The notes beneath the pieces were generated by a model. That model was not told where the DNA came from, did no database searches, and saw only the letters and a list, made by a program, of their open reading frames with translations. Shown here piece after piece: positions 24,924 to 33,700 of a DNA stretch of 64,000 nt. The position numbers and the translations under genes were made by a program. Location of the stretch: contig NZ_CP027860.1 of assembly GCF_003015185.1 (NCBI RefSeq), positions 992,001-1,056,000 of the forward strand. The letters are read 5' to 3'. The DNA is from Ahniella affigens (GTDB lineage Bacteria; Pseudomonadota; Gammaproteobacteria; Xanthomonadales; Ahniellaceae). Each line of letters begins with the position of its first letter. Positions within the stretch are counted from its first letter, which is position 1.

Positions 24924-26084
24924 TCAGTTGTTGCCGATCTGGGCGGCTTCGGTCATGTAACCGTAATCCGCATTGCTGGGCGCCGACGTCGGCACCTGAC
25001 GGACTAGCACCCACGCCTGGCGGGGTGATCCATCGGGAAGATTCAGATTCACATCGAAGCTGCCGAGGGTGGACGACAAGTTCAGCGCTGCGCCACTGAC
25101 GATGCCAGCGGCATCGGGGAAGAAATTGCCGGTGGCTGCAGGCGTTGTAGCGCCGCTCGCGCTGAATCCGGCTACTTGGAACTGACCGTTGGCCAAATTT
25201 GGCCCGGTGCCGCCGCAGGCAAACACGTTTGGAATCGATGTGGGTTGGCGCCAGTAGAGCAACGTGGTCCGAGCCTGCGCGAATTTGCCGCGGAACTCGC
25301 TCGGCAGGGGCTCGCGTTGGTCACTCCCATTTGAGCCGGCAAAACCATAAAACGTGGGTGAACCCGGAGCCAGCGTGGATAGTGCTTGCAGATGCACCGC
25401 GGATTCGCTCAGCAATCGGCGATTGACGGCGTCAAAAATATGGTAATCAGCGACCAGGACGTTTTGGTTGGTCGCGTCGCCAGTGCCGCCCGGACCAAAG
25501 TAGCCCAATTCGTTAGGCCCTCTGACCGTGCAATTGTTGACGGTGTCAATGGTGATGAAGCCCCGGGCGAGGCCATCGCCAACATTGCGCCCGCCGCACT
25601 GGCCGGCAAAAATGTCTGGCGCTGCTTGGCCACTCAGGGCGCGGAACAGGTCGGGCGGTACCGAACTGATCGCCCCATCCGGCAGCTGCCCGGAGCACGA
25701 GGCAAAATTGATGTCCTGGGAGAACACGCCTTTTCTGCTGATCGTGTTGGTCGGGTCCTGACCGGCCGACGCGGTACGCGGTAGGCCGCCGATCAGGATT
25801 TCCCTCAGGTTCAAGGTTTGCTGGTCGTAACCCGTCAGATAAACATTGAATGTGTGGGCTGGAATGCCAACATCGGTCCACAAGGTCACGTGGGCGAGAA
25901 CTGCGGTAGCCGACGTGTTGTAGATCTCAACCAGCGTGTTGCGCGGGTCGTTGGTTTCCCGGGATACCTCGAAATAGGGCACCAAGATGGACGCCGCAGG
26001 CGCCCGGTCAATCGTTCCAAACCCAGCCATTGCTGAGGTGCTGGCCAACAACACGGCCATCGCGCATAACATTCGTCGCAACAT
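24924..26084 (-). CDS. Secreted protein paralogous to the N-domain of the repeat protein
   Basis: This 386-residue protein starts at MLRRMLCAMAV with a signal peptide cut after AMA (residue 20). An upstream in-frame ATG (26135) would add 17 residues that do not look like signal peptide. The body matches the N-terminal domain of the next gene: ASILVPYFEVSRET, TAVLAHVTLWTDVGIP, NLREILIGGLP, LSGQAAPD, RGFITID, FYGFAGSNG. It has several cysteines likely to pair. There are no repeats and no C-terminal anchor (it ends AQIGNN). Function unknown. The two genes are tandem with 15 bp between them and form an operon. Confidence 0.75.
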   Translation of the reverse strand: MLRRMLCAMAVLLASTSAMAGFGTIDRAPAASILVPYFEVSRETNDPRNTLVEIYNTSATAVLAHVTLWTDVGIPAHTFNVYLTGYDQQTLNLREILIGGLPRTASAGQDPTNTISRKGVFSQDINFASCSGQLPDGAISSVPPDLFRALSGQAAPDIFAGQCGGRNVGDGLARGFITIDTVNNCTVRGPNELGYFGPGGTGDATNQNVLVADYHIFDAVNRRLLSESAVHLQALSTLAPGSPTFYGFAGSNGSDQREPLPSEFRGKFAQARTTLLYWRQPTSIPNVFACGGTGPNLANGQFQVAGFSASGATTPAATGNFFPDAAGIVSGAALNLSSTLGSFDVNLNLPDGSPRQAWVLVRQVPTSAPSNADYGYMTEAAQIGNN

Positions 26085-26223
26085 GTTCAGTCTCCCACCG
26101 TTCCCATTCGATGGGGCGGACGATACCGACAACATGGGATGAATGAAAGCCGAAAATGTGCCGAATCAGGTGAGTCTTGATGGGCGCCTCTTCGTTAGGT
26201 CCCGAAAACGAGGGACAGGTTCG

Positions 26224-26796
26224 TTAGCGGCGTCGTTCCGCAGGCGGTTTCCGGTCAATTGGCTGCCGATACGCATCTGGCATGGGCGGAATTTCGTTTG
26301 TCTCGCCCGCGACGAAGGCTTGTTCATAGGCAGCCACTTCGGCCTCGATCTGGGTCCGCATGGCCTTCGGTAGAGTGTTGATGGCGCCAGGCGCAATAAA
26401 GGCTGCCCGCAGCATGGCGGCATGGGCACCGTCGTGATCCCCCCGCGCCGCCAGCACGCGACCGTAGTTGACCAGGAGCTCAGGCCGCTCACCTTGCCGC
26501 AGCGCCATAACGAACGTCTGTTCCGCCTCGTCCAGGCGGGACAGCATCAAGTAGCCCATGCCTTCGATCAGAATGGCGCGTGCATCGTGCGGTAACACCA
26601 CGCGCGCTTCTTGAGCCAACGTCAGCATGCGCCGGACCCCGTCCAACGGATCTGCGTCCGGGAGCTGACCGGTGAGTGCGGCTTGCAGCAGCAGATTCGC
26701 CTGGAGCAGTTTTTGCTCGCTGCGGTAGGCTTGCCATTCGGGTGCCAGGACGCAGTACCCGAGCACCAAGGCCAGGATCATCCTGAATGGCCTCAC
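26224..26796 (-). CDS. TPR-like protein, membrane-anchored
   Basis: This 190-residue protein has an N-terminal hydrophobic segment (about 3-18, FRMILALVLGYCVLA) and then helical repeats: YLMLSRLDEAEQTFVMAL, LLVNYGRVLAARGDHDGAHAAM. The repeats fit two to three degenerate TPRs. The C-terminus is basic and Pro-rich (PPAERRR). Its ATG overlaps the stop of the O-antigen-ligase-like gene, so it is probably a partner or chaperone of that enzyme. Confidence 0.75.
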   Translation of the reverse strand: MRPFRMILALVLGYCVLAPEWQAYRSEQKLLQANLLLQAALTGQLPDADPLDGVRRMLTLAQEARVVLPHDARAILIEGMGYLMLSRLDEAEQTFVMALRQGERPELLVNYGRVLAARGDHDGAHAAMLRAAFIAPGAINTLPKAMRTQIEAEVAAYEQAFVAGETNEIPPMPDAYRQPIDRKPPAERRR

Positions 26797-28178
26797 GGCG
26801 TTTCTCCCAGGCTTCGTGCTTCACCAAGCACCACCGCCCGCCCAAAGGCGAGCGCGAGCAGGGCAGCCAGGATCGGCACGTGAATCGGAAACCAGGCCAA
26901 GGCCATGACGGCACCCGCGCACAGCGTGCTGACCACGGCCAGTGTCTCCGGGTCGGCATTGCGCCAAGCCGCCAAGGCACATCGCCAGAGCACGGCAAAG
27001 AGCCCGGCCAAGCCGAGCAGCAACGACGGCAGCCCGAACTCGGCCCCCCATTGCAAGTAGTCCTGGTGCGCGTAAACGAAGGCGTTGGCGTTTGGCGGCA
27101 TTTCCAGGCGCGTGCGCCAAGCCTCTGCCGCGCGTACTCGGAAACGTTGCGAGTCACGGGCGTAGCTGCCTGGGCCGTGTCCAAGCCAGGGCCGCTCGTT
27201 GATCATTGCCACGCTGGCCGCGACGGCGCCGAGTCGATAGGTTGTCTTGATCTGGGCGCTCGCGATGGTTTGCATGCCAATACGCGCCAGAACGGGTTGC
27301 CGAAGGCTAGGCACCAGACCCACGACAAGCGCTATGACACAAAAAAGCGGCGTCAGCCGCGCAATCCACACCAACCGCCAGCGCAGCACCGCCCAGACCG
27401 AACCTCCGGCCGCAGCGGCAATCAGGCTGGTCAACTGCTGGTTCAGCACGATGACCAGCACTGAGAGCAACGCGGCACCAATCAGGCTTGTTCGGCCGAG
27501 ACCCTTGAACTTGCCTGCAAACGCAAGCAGGGATGGGATCGACAACGCCGCGGCGAGCGACACCAAACCCTCGTTGCCGAGCAAGCCACCGGTGTCAAAT
27601 CGGCCACCCAGGCGTGCTACCTGAACTGGGGACGGCATGTCGGTGTGTTGCAGCAGCGACAGTAGCGTGTTGGCGAGAACCGCAATCAGCGCAAGAACCC
27701 AAACGGTCTTGACGACGTGATGATGTTTGCCGATCCGCATACCCATCCAGATCAGTAGTCCGCCAGTGGCGATGAAGCGTAGGTCGCCCCAGTCTGACGG
27801 ACCAGGGGCGACCAGGCCTGAGACCACCGCCAGCAGGGCCGCCACGACGAGCAGGATTCGTGGCAGGGCCCGGACTGGGTATCGCCAGAACGGATCTCGC
27901 AACGCCCCTTCGATGCGACCGCTGGCGCACGCGGTCGCGATTACCGCGATCCAGGCACCGAGCAGAAACAACAGTCGTTTCGGCGCATCAAAGCCCTGGT
28001 CAACCGAGTAGTCCAGCGCAAACGCGCTGCCGAGCAGCACGATGCCAAGCCCGAGCGCCGTGCCTTTCTGCGCCCACGTCCAAGGTTCGCGGTCTGGAAT
28101 GGGCTGAAGCAATTGCAAAGCGGCGTTGGTGCGACCGCCTTGCGTGGGGCTTGGCTTTTGCTTGCGTGCTTTGGCCAT
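26793..28178 (-). CDS. O-antigen ligase/polymerase-like membrane protein (Wzy_C)
   Basis: This protein of about 461 residues has roughly ten transmembrane segments and the large periplasmic loop typical of O-antigen ligases, with the hallmark NERPWLGHGPGSYARDSQRF and the later NAFVYAHQDYLQWGAEFGLPSLLL (histidine in the loop). It joins glycan chains to a lipid or protein acceptor in the periplasm. I use the ATG at 28178; a TTG three codons earlier overlaps the stop of an 85-residue reading frame. It overlaps the TPR gene by 4 bp. The acceptor (lipid A core, pilin or other protein) is not evident. Confidence 0.82.
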   Translation of the reverse strand: MAKARKQKPSPTQGGRTNAALQLLQPIPDREPWTWAQKGTALGLGIVLLGSAFALDYSVDQGFDAPKRLLFLLGAWIAVIATACASGRIEGALRDPFWRYPVRALPRILLVVAALLAVVSGLVAPGPSDWGDLRFIATGGLLIWMGMRIGKHHHVVKTVWVLALIAVLANTLLSLLQHTDMPSPVQVARLGGRFDTGGLLGNEGLVSLAAALSIPSLLAFAGKFKGLGRTSLIGAALLSVLVIVLNQQLTSLIAAAAGGSVWAVLRWRLVWIARLTPLFCVIALVVGLVPSLRQPVLARIGMQTIASAQIKTTYRLGAVAASVAMINERPWLGHGPGSYARDSQRFRVRAAEAWRTRLEMPPNANAFVYAHQDYLQWGAEFGLPSLLLGLAGLFAVLWRCALAAWRNADPETLAVVSTLCAGAVMALAWFPIHVPILAALLALAFGRAVVLGEARSLGETP

Positions 28179-28183
28179 GCGGG

Positions 28184-28441
28184 TCAACGGACACCGGGTG
28201 CGCGGGCGTCGCCGCTACCGAAGATGCGTTGCCGCGGATCAAGTGCTTTGGGGGTCATGTACAAGCGCGGGTTCGTTTCCAGTAGGGCCCTAGGATCGCC
28301 CGAGCCGAATTGCCGATGCAAGTGCGAGATCGTGCCGGCGTCCACTAAGACATCGGTGCCAAGGCAGTGGACGGCGGACGCCGACTGCTGAAACACTTGC
28401 CGGCCCGGAGTCGGGAGGAAACCAGATGTTGACCTGAGCAC
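28184..28441 (-). CDS. Possible 85-residue hypothetical protein
   Basis: This small frame fills most of the divergent spacer upstream of the ligase gene. Its TGA overlaps an alternative TTG start of that gene. The third codon positions are GC-rich and the latter half (GTISHLHRQFGSGDPRALL and YMTPKALDPRQR) reads like a folded segment, but I know no homologue and see no signal peptide or ribosome site. It could be a remnant of a larger gene or a chance frame. Confidence 0.25.
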   Translation of the reverse strand: MLRSTSGFLPTPGRQVFQQSASAVHCLGTDVLVDAGTISHLHRQFGSGDPRALLETNPRLYMTPKALDPRQRIFGSGDARAPGVR

Positions 28442-28502
28442 TCAGGTGCACCGGCATTCGGCTTGCTGCCGCGACACTTTCGTGCTGTGAATGGACTACC
28501 TG

Positions 28503-29684
28503 ATGCGCGTGTTGTTTGTGACTCATCGATTTCCAGGTGGCGCCTACCGCGGCGACCAGATGCGCGCATTGGCACAGATAAAGGCCTTGTCAAAACAGCA
28601 TGACATCCATGTGTTGTGCTACGAGAGACCGCCTGCCGACGATCCTGCCTGGGCACAACTGCGTCCGTTTTGCGCCAGCCTGACCGCGCTCGCCCGTCCG
28701 CGTTGGCGCATGCTCTGGCAAGCCGGGGTGGCGTTATTCGGCGCGCGACCACTGCAAGTCGCCATGTTTGACTCGAAGCGGCTGAATGAGGCGGCGGAGC
28801 GACTGATCACAGCGCATCGGATAGAACTCATGCACGTGCAGCTGGTGCGGTTGGCGGGCGTGCTTGACGTGCCGCGATCGGTGCCCGTCGTGCTCGACTT
28901 TGTCGATGCCTTGTCACGCAACATGGCATCCCGGTCGGAGCAGGAGCCCTGGTACCGACGCTGGCTGTTCCAGCTTGAGGCCAGACGATTGCTGGCGATC
29001 GAGCGGGACGCGCTGGCCAAATCGGATGGCGCGGTCATCTCAGCGGCGGCTGACGCGCGTGAAATTGCCCAAAGTGGATCGCTGGCGATCGCCGCCAACG
29101 GGGTCGATATCGACACGTTTCTGCTTGCGCCCACAGCAACGCGCCGAGACGGGCTGATCTTTCACGGCAATTGGGCGTATTTTCCGAACCAGCATGGCCT
29201 TCGCTGGCTCCTGGATCAAGTCATGCCCACCATCTGGGCCACCCATCCGGACCTGTCGCTGAAACTCGCTGGCGCCAATTCCGAGGCCATCCCGAGTTGG
29301 GCCCGGCGCCCGGGCGTCCAAATTCTGGGGCGGGTCCCCTGTGTGGCGACCGTTCTGAAACAGGCGCAGGTGGCCGTGGCGCCGTTGCAAACGGGCTCCG
29401 GCCAGTCTCTGAAAATTCTGGAATCCATGGCGGCTGGGACGCCGACGGTCACGACGAGTCGCGCCGGATCTGCGGTTGACGCCGAGCCCGGCCGGGACTT
29501 TCTGGTCGCTGATTCGGCGCAAGCATTCGCTCAGCATATCCTCGACCTGTTGGCGAATCCGGTTCGCAGCCAGGAACTGGCGTCAGCCGGCTGCCGACGC
29601 ATCGGCGAGCGCTATGCCTGGGCGCGCAGCCACGACATCTTGGCAACGGTATGGGACCGCGCGCGGCGCCATGCCAAGGGCTGA
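28503..29684 (+). CDS. Glycosyltransferase, GT-B fold (family 4/1-like)
   Basis: This 393-residue protein begins MRVLFVTHRFPGGAYRGDQ. It continues with LMHVQLVRLAGVLDVP, VPVVLDFVDALSRNM (with a Lys-like acceptor-binding loop), the linker IAANGVDIDTF, and the donor site VAVAPLQTGSGQSLKILESMAAGTP (E-x7-E-like). It resembles PEP-CTERM/EpsH-associated sugar transferases. The GT-B core begins at this internal methionine; an ATG four codons upstream (28491) is also possible. It is divergent from the ligase gene and converges on the PP2C gene. Confidence 0.85.
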   Translation: MRVLFVTHRFPGGAYRGDQMRALAQIKALSKQHDIHVLCYERPPADDPAWAQLRPFCASLTALARPRWRMLWQAGVALFGARPLQVAMFDSKRLNEAAERLITAHRIELMHVQLVRLAGVLDVPRSVPVVLDFVDALSRNMASRSEQEPWYRRWLFQLEARRLLAIERDALAKSDGAVISAAADAREIAQSGSLAIAANGVDIDTFLLAPTATRRDGLIFHGNWAYFPNQHGLRWLLDQVMPTIWATHPDLSLKLAGANSEAIPSWARRPGVQILGRVPCVATVLKQAQVAVAPLQTGSGQSLKILESMAAGTPTVTTSRAGSAVDAEPGRDFLVADSAQAFAQHILDLLANPVRSQELASAGCRRIGERYAWARSHDILATVWDRARRHAKG

Positions 29685-29831
29685 TCAGCCTTCGATGGCC
29701 TGCCACAATGCGCCGACCGCCAGGATGGCTCACGCCCGGGCCTAGCCCGAGACAAGGGCCAGGTCAATGCGAACAGCGCCTGACGACGCCATTTGGCCGC
29801 AACACGCAGGCTAGCCAAATGCCGCCGACGA

Positions 29832-30548
29832 TCAGGTCTTGCAGCGGACCAAAATTGCGGTGACGTTGTCGGAACCGCCGCCGTCCAGCGCGGCAAGGAT
29901 CAGGTGATCCACACATTCCTGGGCCGACAGCTCGGCACGGGCGAGGATGCGGGCGATGTGATCGTCTTCGACCTCTTCCGTCAGGCCGTCGGAGCAAATC
30001 AGCACCTGCGTACCGGCGTTCAATGCACCAATCACGGTTTCGACCCGCAGACTTTGGGGGTCGGTCACGCCCAAGGCCTGGGTCACGACATTGCGATGCG
30101 GATGGGTGCGGGCCTGCTCTGGACTGATGGCGCCCTGTTCGATCAGCTCGCGGACATAGGAGTGGTCCTGCGATACCTGCCGCAACTGACCCTCGGCAAA
30201 TTGGTAGACCCGGCTGTCGCCCACCCAGCCCACCTCGTACTCGCGGCCCTTGACGCGGATTGCGGCAATGGTGGTGCCCATTGGCAATGCCTGCGGACGC
30301 CGATTCGAGTGCTTGATGATTTCTTCGTCGGCTAATTGAATCGCGCGGACGAGGAGCTCGCCATTCTTGATTTCGCGAACGAGGGTATCGCGGGCAAGGG
30401 CCGACGCGACCTCGCCGTTCTCGTGACCGCCCATACCGTCGGCGACCAGATACAGCCCGAGTTCGCTGTCGGCGTAGTAGGTGTCCTCGTTGTGCTCACG
30501 ACGCAGCCCAACATGCGTACAGTGGCCAAATTCAATCGAAGGTTGCAT
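29832..30548 (-). CDS. PP2C-type Ser/Thr phosphatase (Stp1/IreP-like)
   Basis: This 238-residue protein carries the PP2C motifs in order: RREHNEDTYY, LVADGMGGHENGEVAS (metal Asp-Gly), GTTIAAIRVKG, VGWVGDSRVYQF, ICSDGLTEEVEDD and GGSDNVTAILV. Such short forms act with Hanks-type kinases to reverse protein phosphorylation, and no kinase gene is seen nearby. Length is typical of the family (about 240). It converges on the glycosyltransferase gene. Confidence 0.93.
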   Translation of the reverse strand: MQPSIEFGHCTHVGLRREHNEDTYYADSELGLYLVADGMGGHENGEVASALARDTLVREIKNGELLVRAIQLADEEIIKHSNRRPQALPMGTTIAAIRVKGREYEVGWVGDSRVYQFAEGQLRQVSQDHSYVRELIEQGAISPEQARTHPHRNVVTQALGVTDPQSLRVETVIGALNAGTQVLICSDGLTEEVEDDHIARILARAELSAQECVDHLILAALDGGGSDNVTAILVRCKT

Positions 30549-30760
30549 GCGATTCGTGATTCAGACTGGCTCAGACGATAGCTCGGTTTCCGGCTTTTGC
30601 AAGCCTTCGCCCAAAATGCCCCGGCGTATCAAGCCGGACTCGATCCGCGTCAGGCAGGCTGATTGCAGCCTGATTGACCGACCGAGCCGGTATGGCACCG
30701 GGCCCGATGGGCGCCACGAAGGCGCCCCACTCTCATAACGGATTTTGCTGCCCAACACGG

Positions 30761-33700
30761 TCAGAACTCGATGCGCACGCCAATGGCGAGCGAATCCGAT
30801 GAGCTCCGATCCTGCCCGATCGTGCGTTCATACTGGAGGAAAGCCGATTTGCCGTTCGCAAATACACCCGACAGACCGAGCCCCAGATTCAGGTAGTCGG
30901 AGTCGATCAGGTCCGAATTCGACAGAATCGCCGTGCGCGTCGGATCGAAGGCAAAGCGGGTCACGATGTCGTCCTGCTGATCCTCGAACTGTTTGACCCA
31001 TTCCAGCGACGCATAGGGCATCAGCACACCCCAGCTGGTGCTGGCGGTGTAGCTCAGTTTGCCGCCGAGAATGCCCTCCAGCGAGGTCAACCCGCGGGAA
31101 TCGACACTGAGCGCAAGACCCGCACCGGGAGCGTTCGGGTTTGACATCTCTTCGGTGTACGCGTCGAAGTCAATTTTCGTGTAATTGAAGCGGGTGTACG
31201 GGCCGAATGCCCACGCACCGCGATTCCAGTCACGCCCAAACGCGAGCGAGATCCCGAACTGGTCGCTGTCTGGCGAGGCGGTTGCCGTTTGTTGAATCGT
31301 GATCGGATTGCCATTGAGGCCCTGCAGCGTATAGCGGATGTCACGGCTCAGATCGAGTTGGTGCCGCCCGAACGTCAGTACGCCATCGACGTAGAAGTTG
31401 GCCGGGTGGTACCAGCTGCCATAGGCCGAGAGCGTGGTGCCGCGATTGTTGACACTGGCCTGGTTGCCGCGGACGTCGCTATCGTTTCGGTTGAAGCCGA
31501 GTGCGGCCCCGAGCACGATCGAATCCGTCACGCGATAGTCCACCCCTGCGGTCAATCCATAGGTCTTGAAGTCAAACCCGGGATCGTCATCCAGCGCACT
31601 ACGTCGGCCGCGCCCGATCGAGCCGGTGGCAAAGAAGCCCCAACGGGAGAAGCCTGCGCCGGCCTGTGGTTCGTCGGCAGCATTCAGGCCGAGGATCGTG
31701 CTCGGCAAGTACCCAAGCTGCAGAGCGCCACTATTGGTGATCAGCGCAAGATTGTTCTGGAAGCCGCCCGCATTGCCCGAGCGCAGCGCGGTCATGCGTT
31801 GCCCCAGGTTGTTGTTCTGCGCCTCAGCGGCCGCGAGCAGCAGCTGATTCTGCGAGCCGGGATCCTCGATCTTCATTTCAGACAGGGCGTTGCTTGCGTC
31901 ACCCGGACGATTCGCCGCATTCGTGACGACCTCCGAGCATCGTTGCAACAAATCCTGCTGTGCCGGGCTCAAATTGGTGAGCTGGGACAACGCGACGCAG
32001 GCAGTGTCGATCGTGCCCGCGACGTCGCGGAGACCAGGCGGTAAGTTGTCGAGATTCCTGAGACTCGCCGTCAACGTGAACAGGACCGGCTGGATGCTGC
32101 TGAAATCCGGCGCCTTGGCGCGCACCTGGAACTGGCCCGGCAAGCCCAGTCGAGCCACCGTTTGCGCCTGGCCCTGGGCATTTGTAGCCTGCTCAGCCGG
32201 TGTGACGGTGACGCCGTTGCTGACCGCCTCAAACACAATCCGCACATTGTCGACCGGTTGATTGTTGGCATCTCGCACCCGGACTACGAGCGGGGCACTG
32301 GCCTCGCCAGGAACGAGGGCGTTCTGCGGATCGCCCGACACAATCTCCAGAGCCGTCGCCGGAATCAGGCCGGTCGCCTCGAACACGACCTTACCGACGC
32401 CAGCAACCGTCGCTTCGACACGATTGCAGCCTGGGGTTGTGCCCAGGGTCAGACGGTTGCTGCTCTTGCCCTGTGCATCGGTTGCTGTAGCGGCGGTTTG
32501 CACGGTGCCATTGCCGCAGGTCACATCCCAATGCACCGGGACCCCCGCGAGGCTCTTGGCAAAGGCGCTGCCGCCAACGGGTTGCGAGATTTGCAGCACC
32601 AGCGGATCGGCTAACGCCTGGCCGGGTCTGCCGGACTGGTTGTTGCCTGACACGATATTCAAACCCGGTGCAAACACCGTTGCGACGGCCGTTGCGGTCA
32701 CTGCGCCTTGGAGCGCCGAGGCTGTGACCAACACTGAGCCTGGACTGCTGCCGTAGCGTACGCGCGTCCGCGCTTTGCCATCGCCATCGGTGAGGCCACT
32801 GGTCGTGCTCAAGGTGGCGTTGCCCACCACCGAGAAGGACACTTCGGAACTGGCGATCGCGAAACTGTCTTGGGTGAGTTGGAACACGAGATCGGCATCC
32901 GCTTCGGTGCCTGGCGCACCAGACTGCCCACCGCCGCTGACCAGCGCGAGTATGGCGACGGGCGTGTTCACGAAGAAGTCGGCCGACACCGGCACGTTGT
33001 TGGTGGGGTTGGTCACGGTGGCACGAATGTAAGCCGGGCCCGCGCTTAGCGGTACAAACACATTTTCGCTTTCGCCATTGCTGTTGGTCTGGGTGACTGA
33101 GTGCCCAAGACTGCCTTGCCCCAGGACATTCCAGCTGACGTTGAAGCCGGACAATGCTTGACCGTTATCAGTGACCCGGATTTTCAACGGGGCGCTGGGG
33201 GTATTCAGGCGAAGCGTTTGCTGATCGCCAGACACTTTCTCGATTCGATAGTTGCTCAGTGGGGCGACCGAATTCGCGCGGAAACGAATGGCCTGGAAAC
33301 CCTGGCCAGCAACTTCGATTTCCACCGGGCCGATGCTGTTGCCGAGCAGTACCTGGGCCTGTGCGCTGTTATTGCTGAGGGTGGTACTGAGCAGCCCATT
33401 GCTCGCGCCGAGCAGCGCGGCGTTGCCGCTGGCAACACGCCAGGTCACCACCCCGGGCCCGGGCGCTTGAACCACCAGTGGCGCGCTGAGTCGCGTGTTC
33501 AGCGGTGCCGACTGGTTGTCGCCCGAAACCTTGGTGATCACCAAGGCGCTCGGGTTGGCAGTGGCTTCCATGCTGAATGACTCAGCATTGAGTCCGGGGA
33601 AGCTGACTTCCACTTCGGCCGGTCCCGCAGCCTGGCCCAGATTCACATGGACTTGCGCCTGGTTGTTGCCATCCGGACTCAATGACAATTCGCGGCCGTT

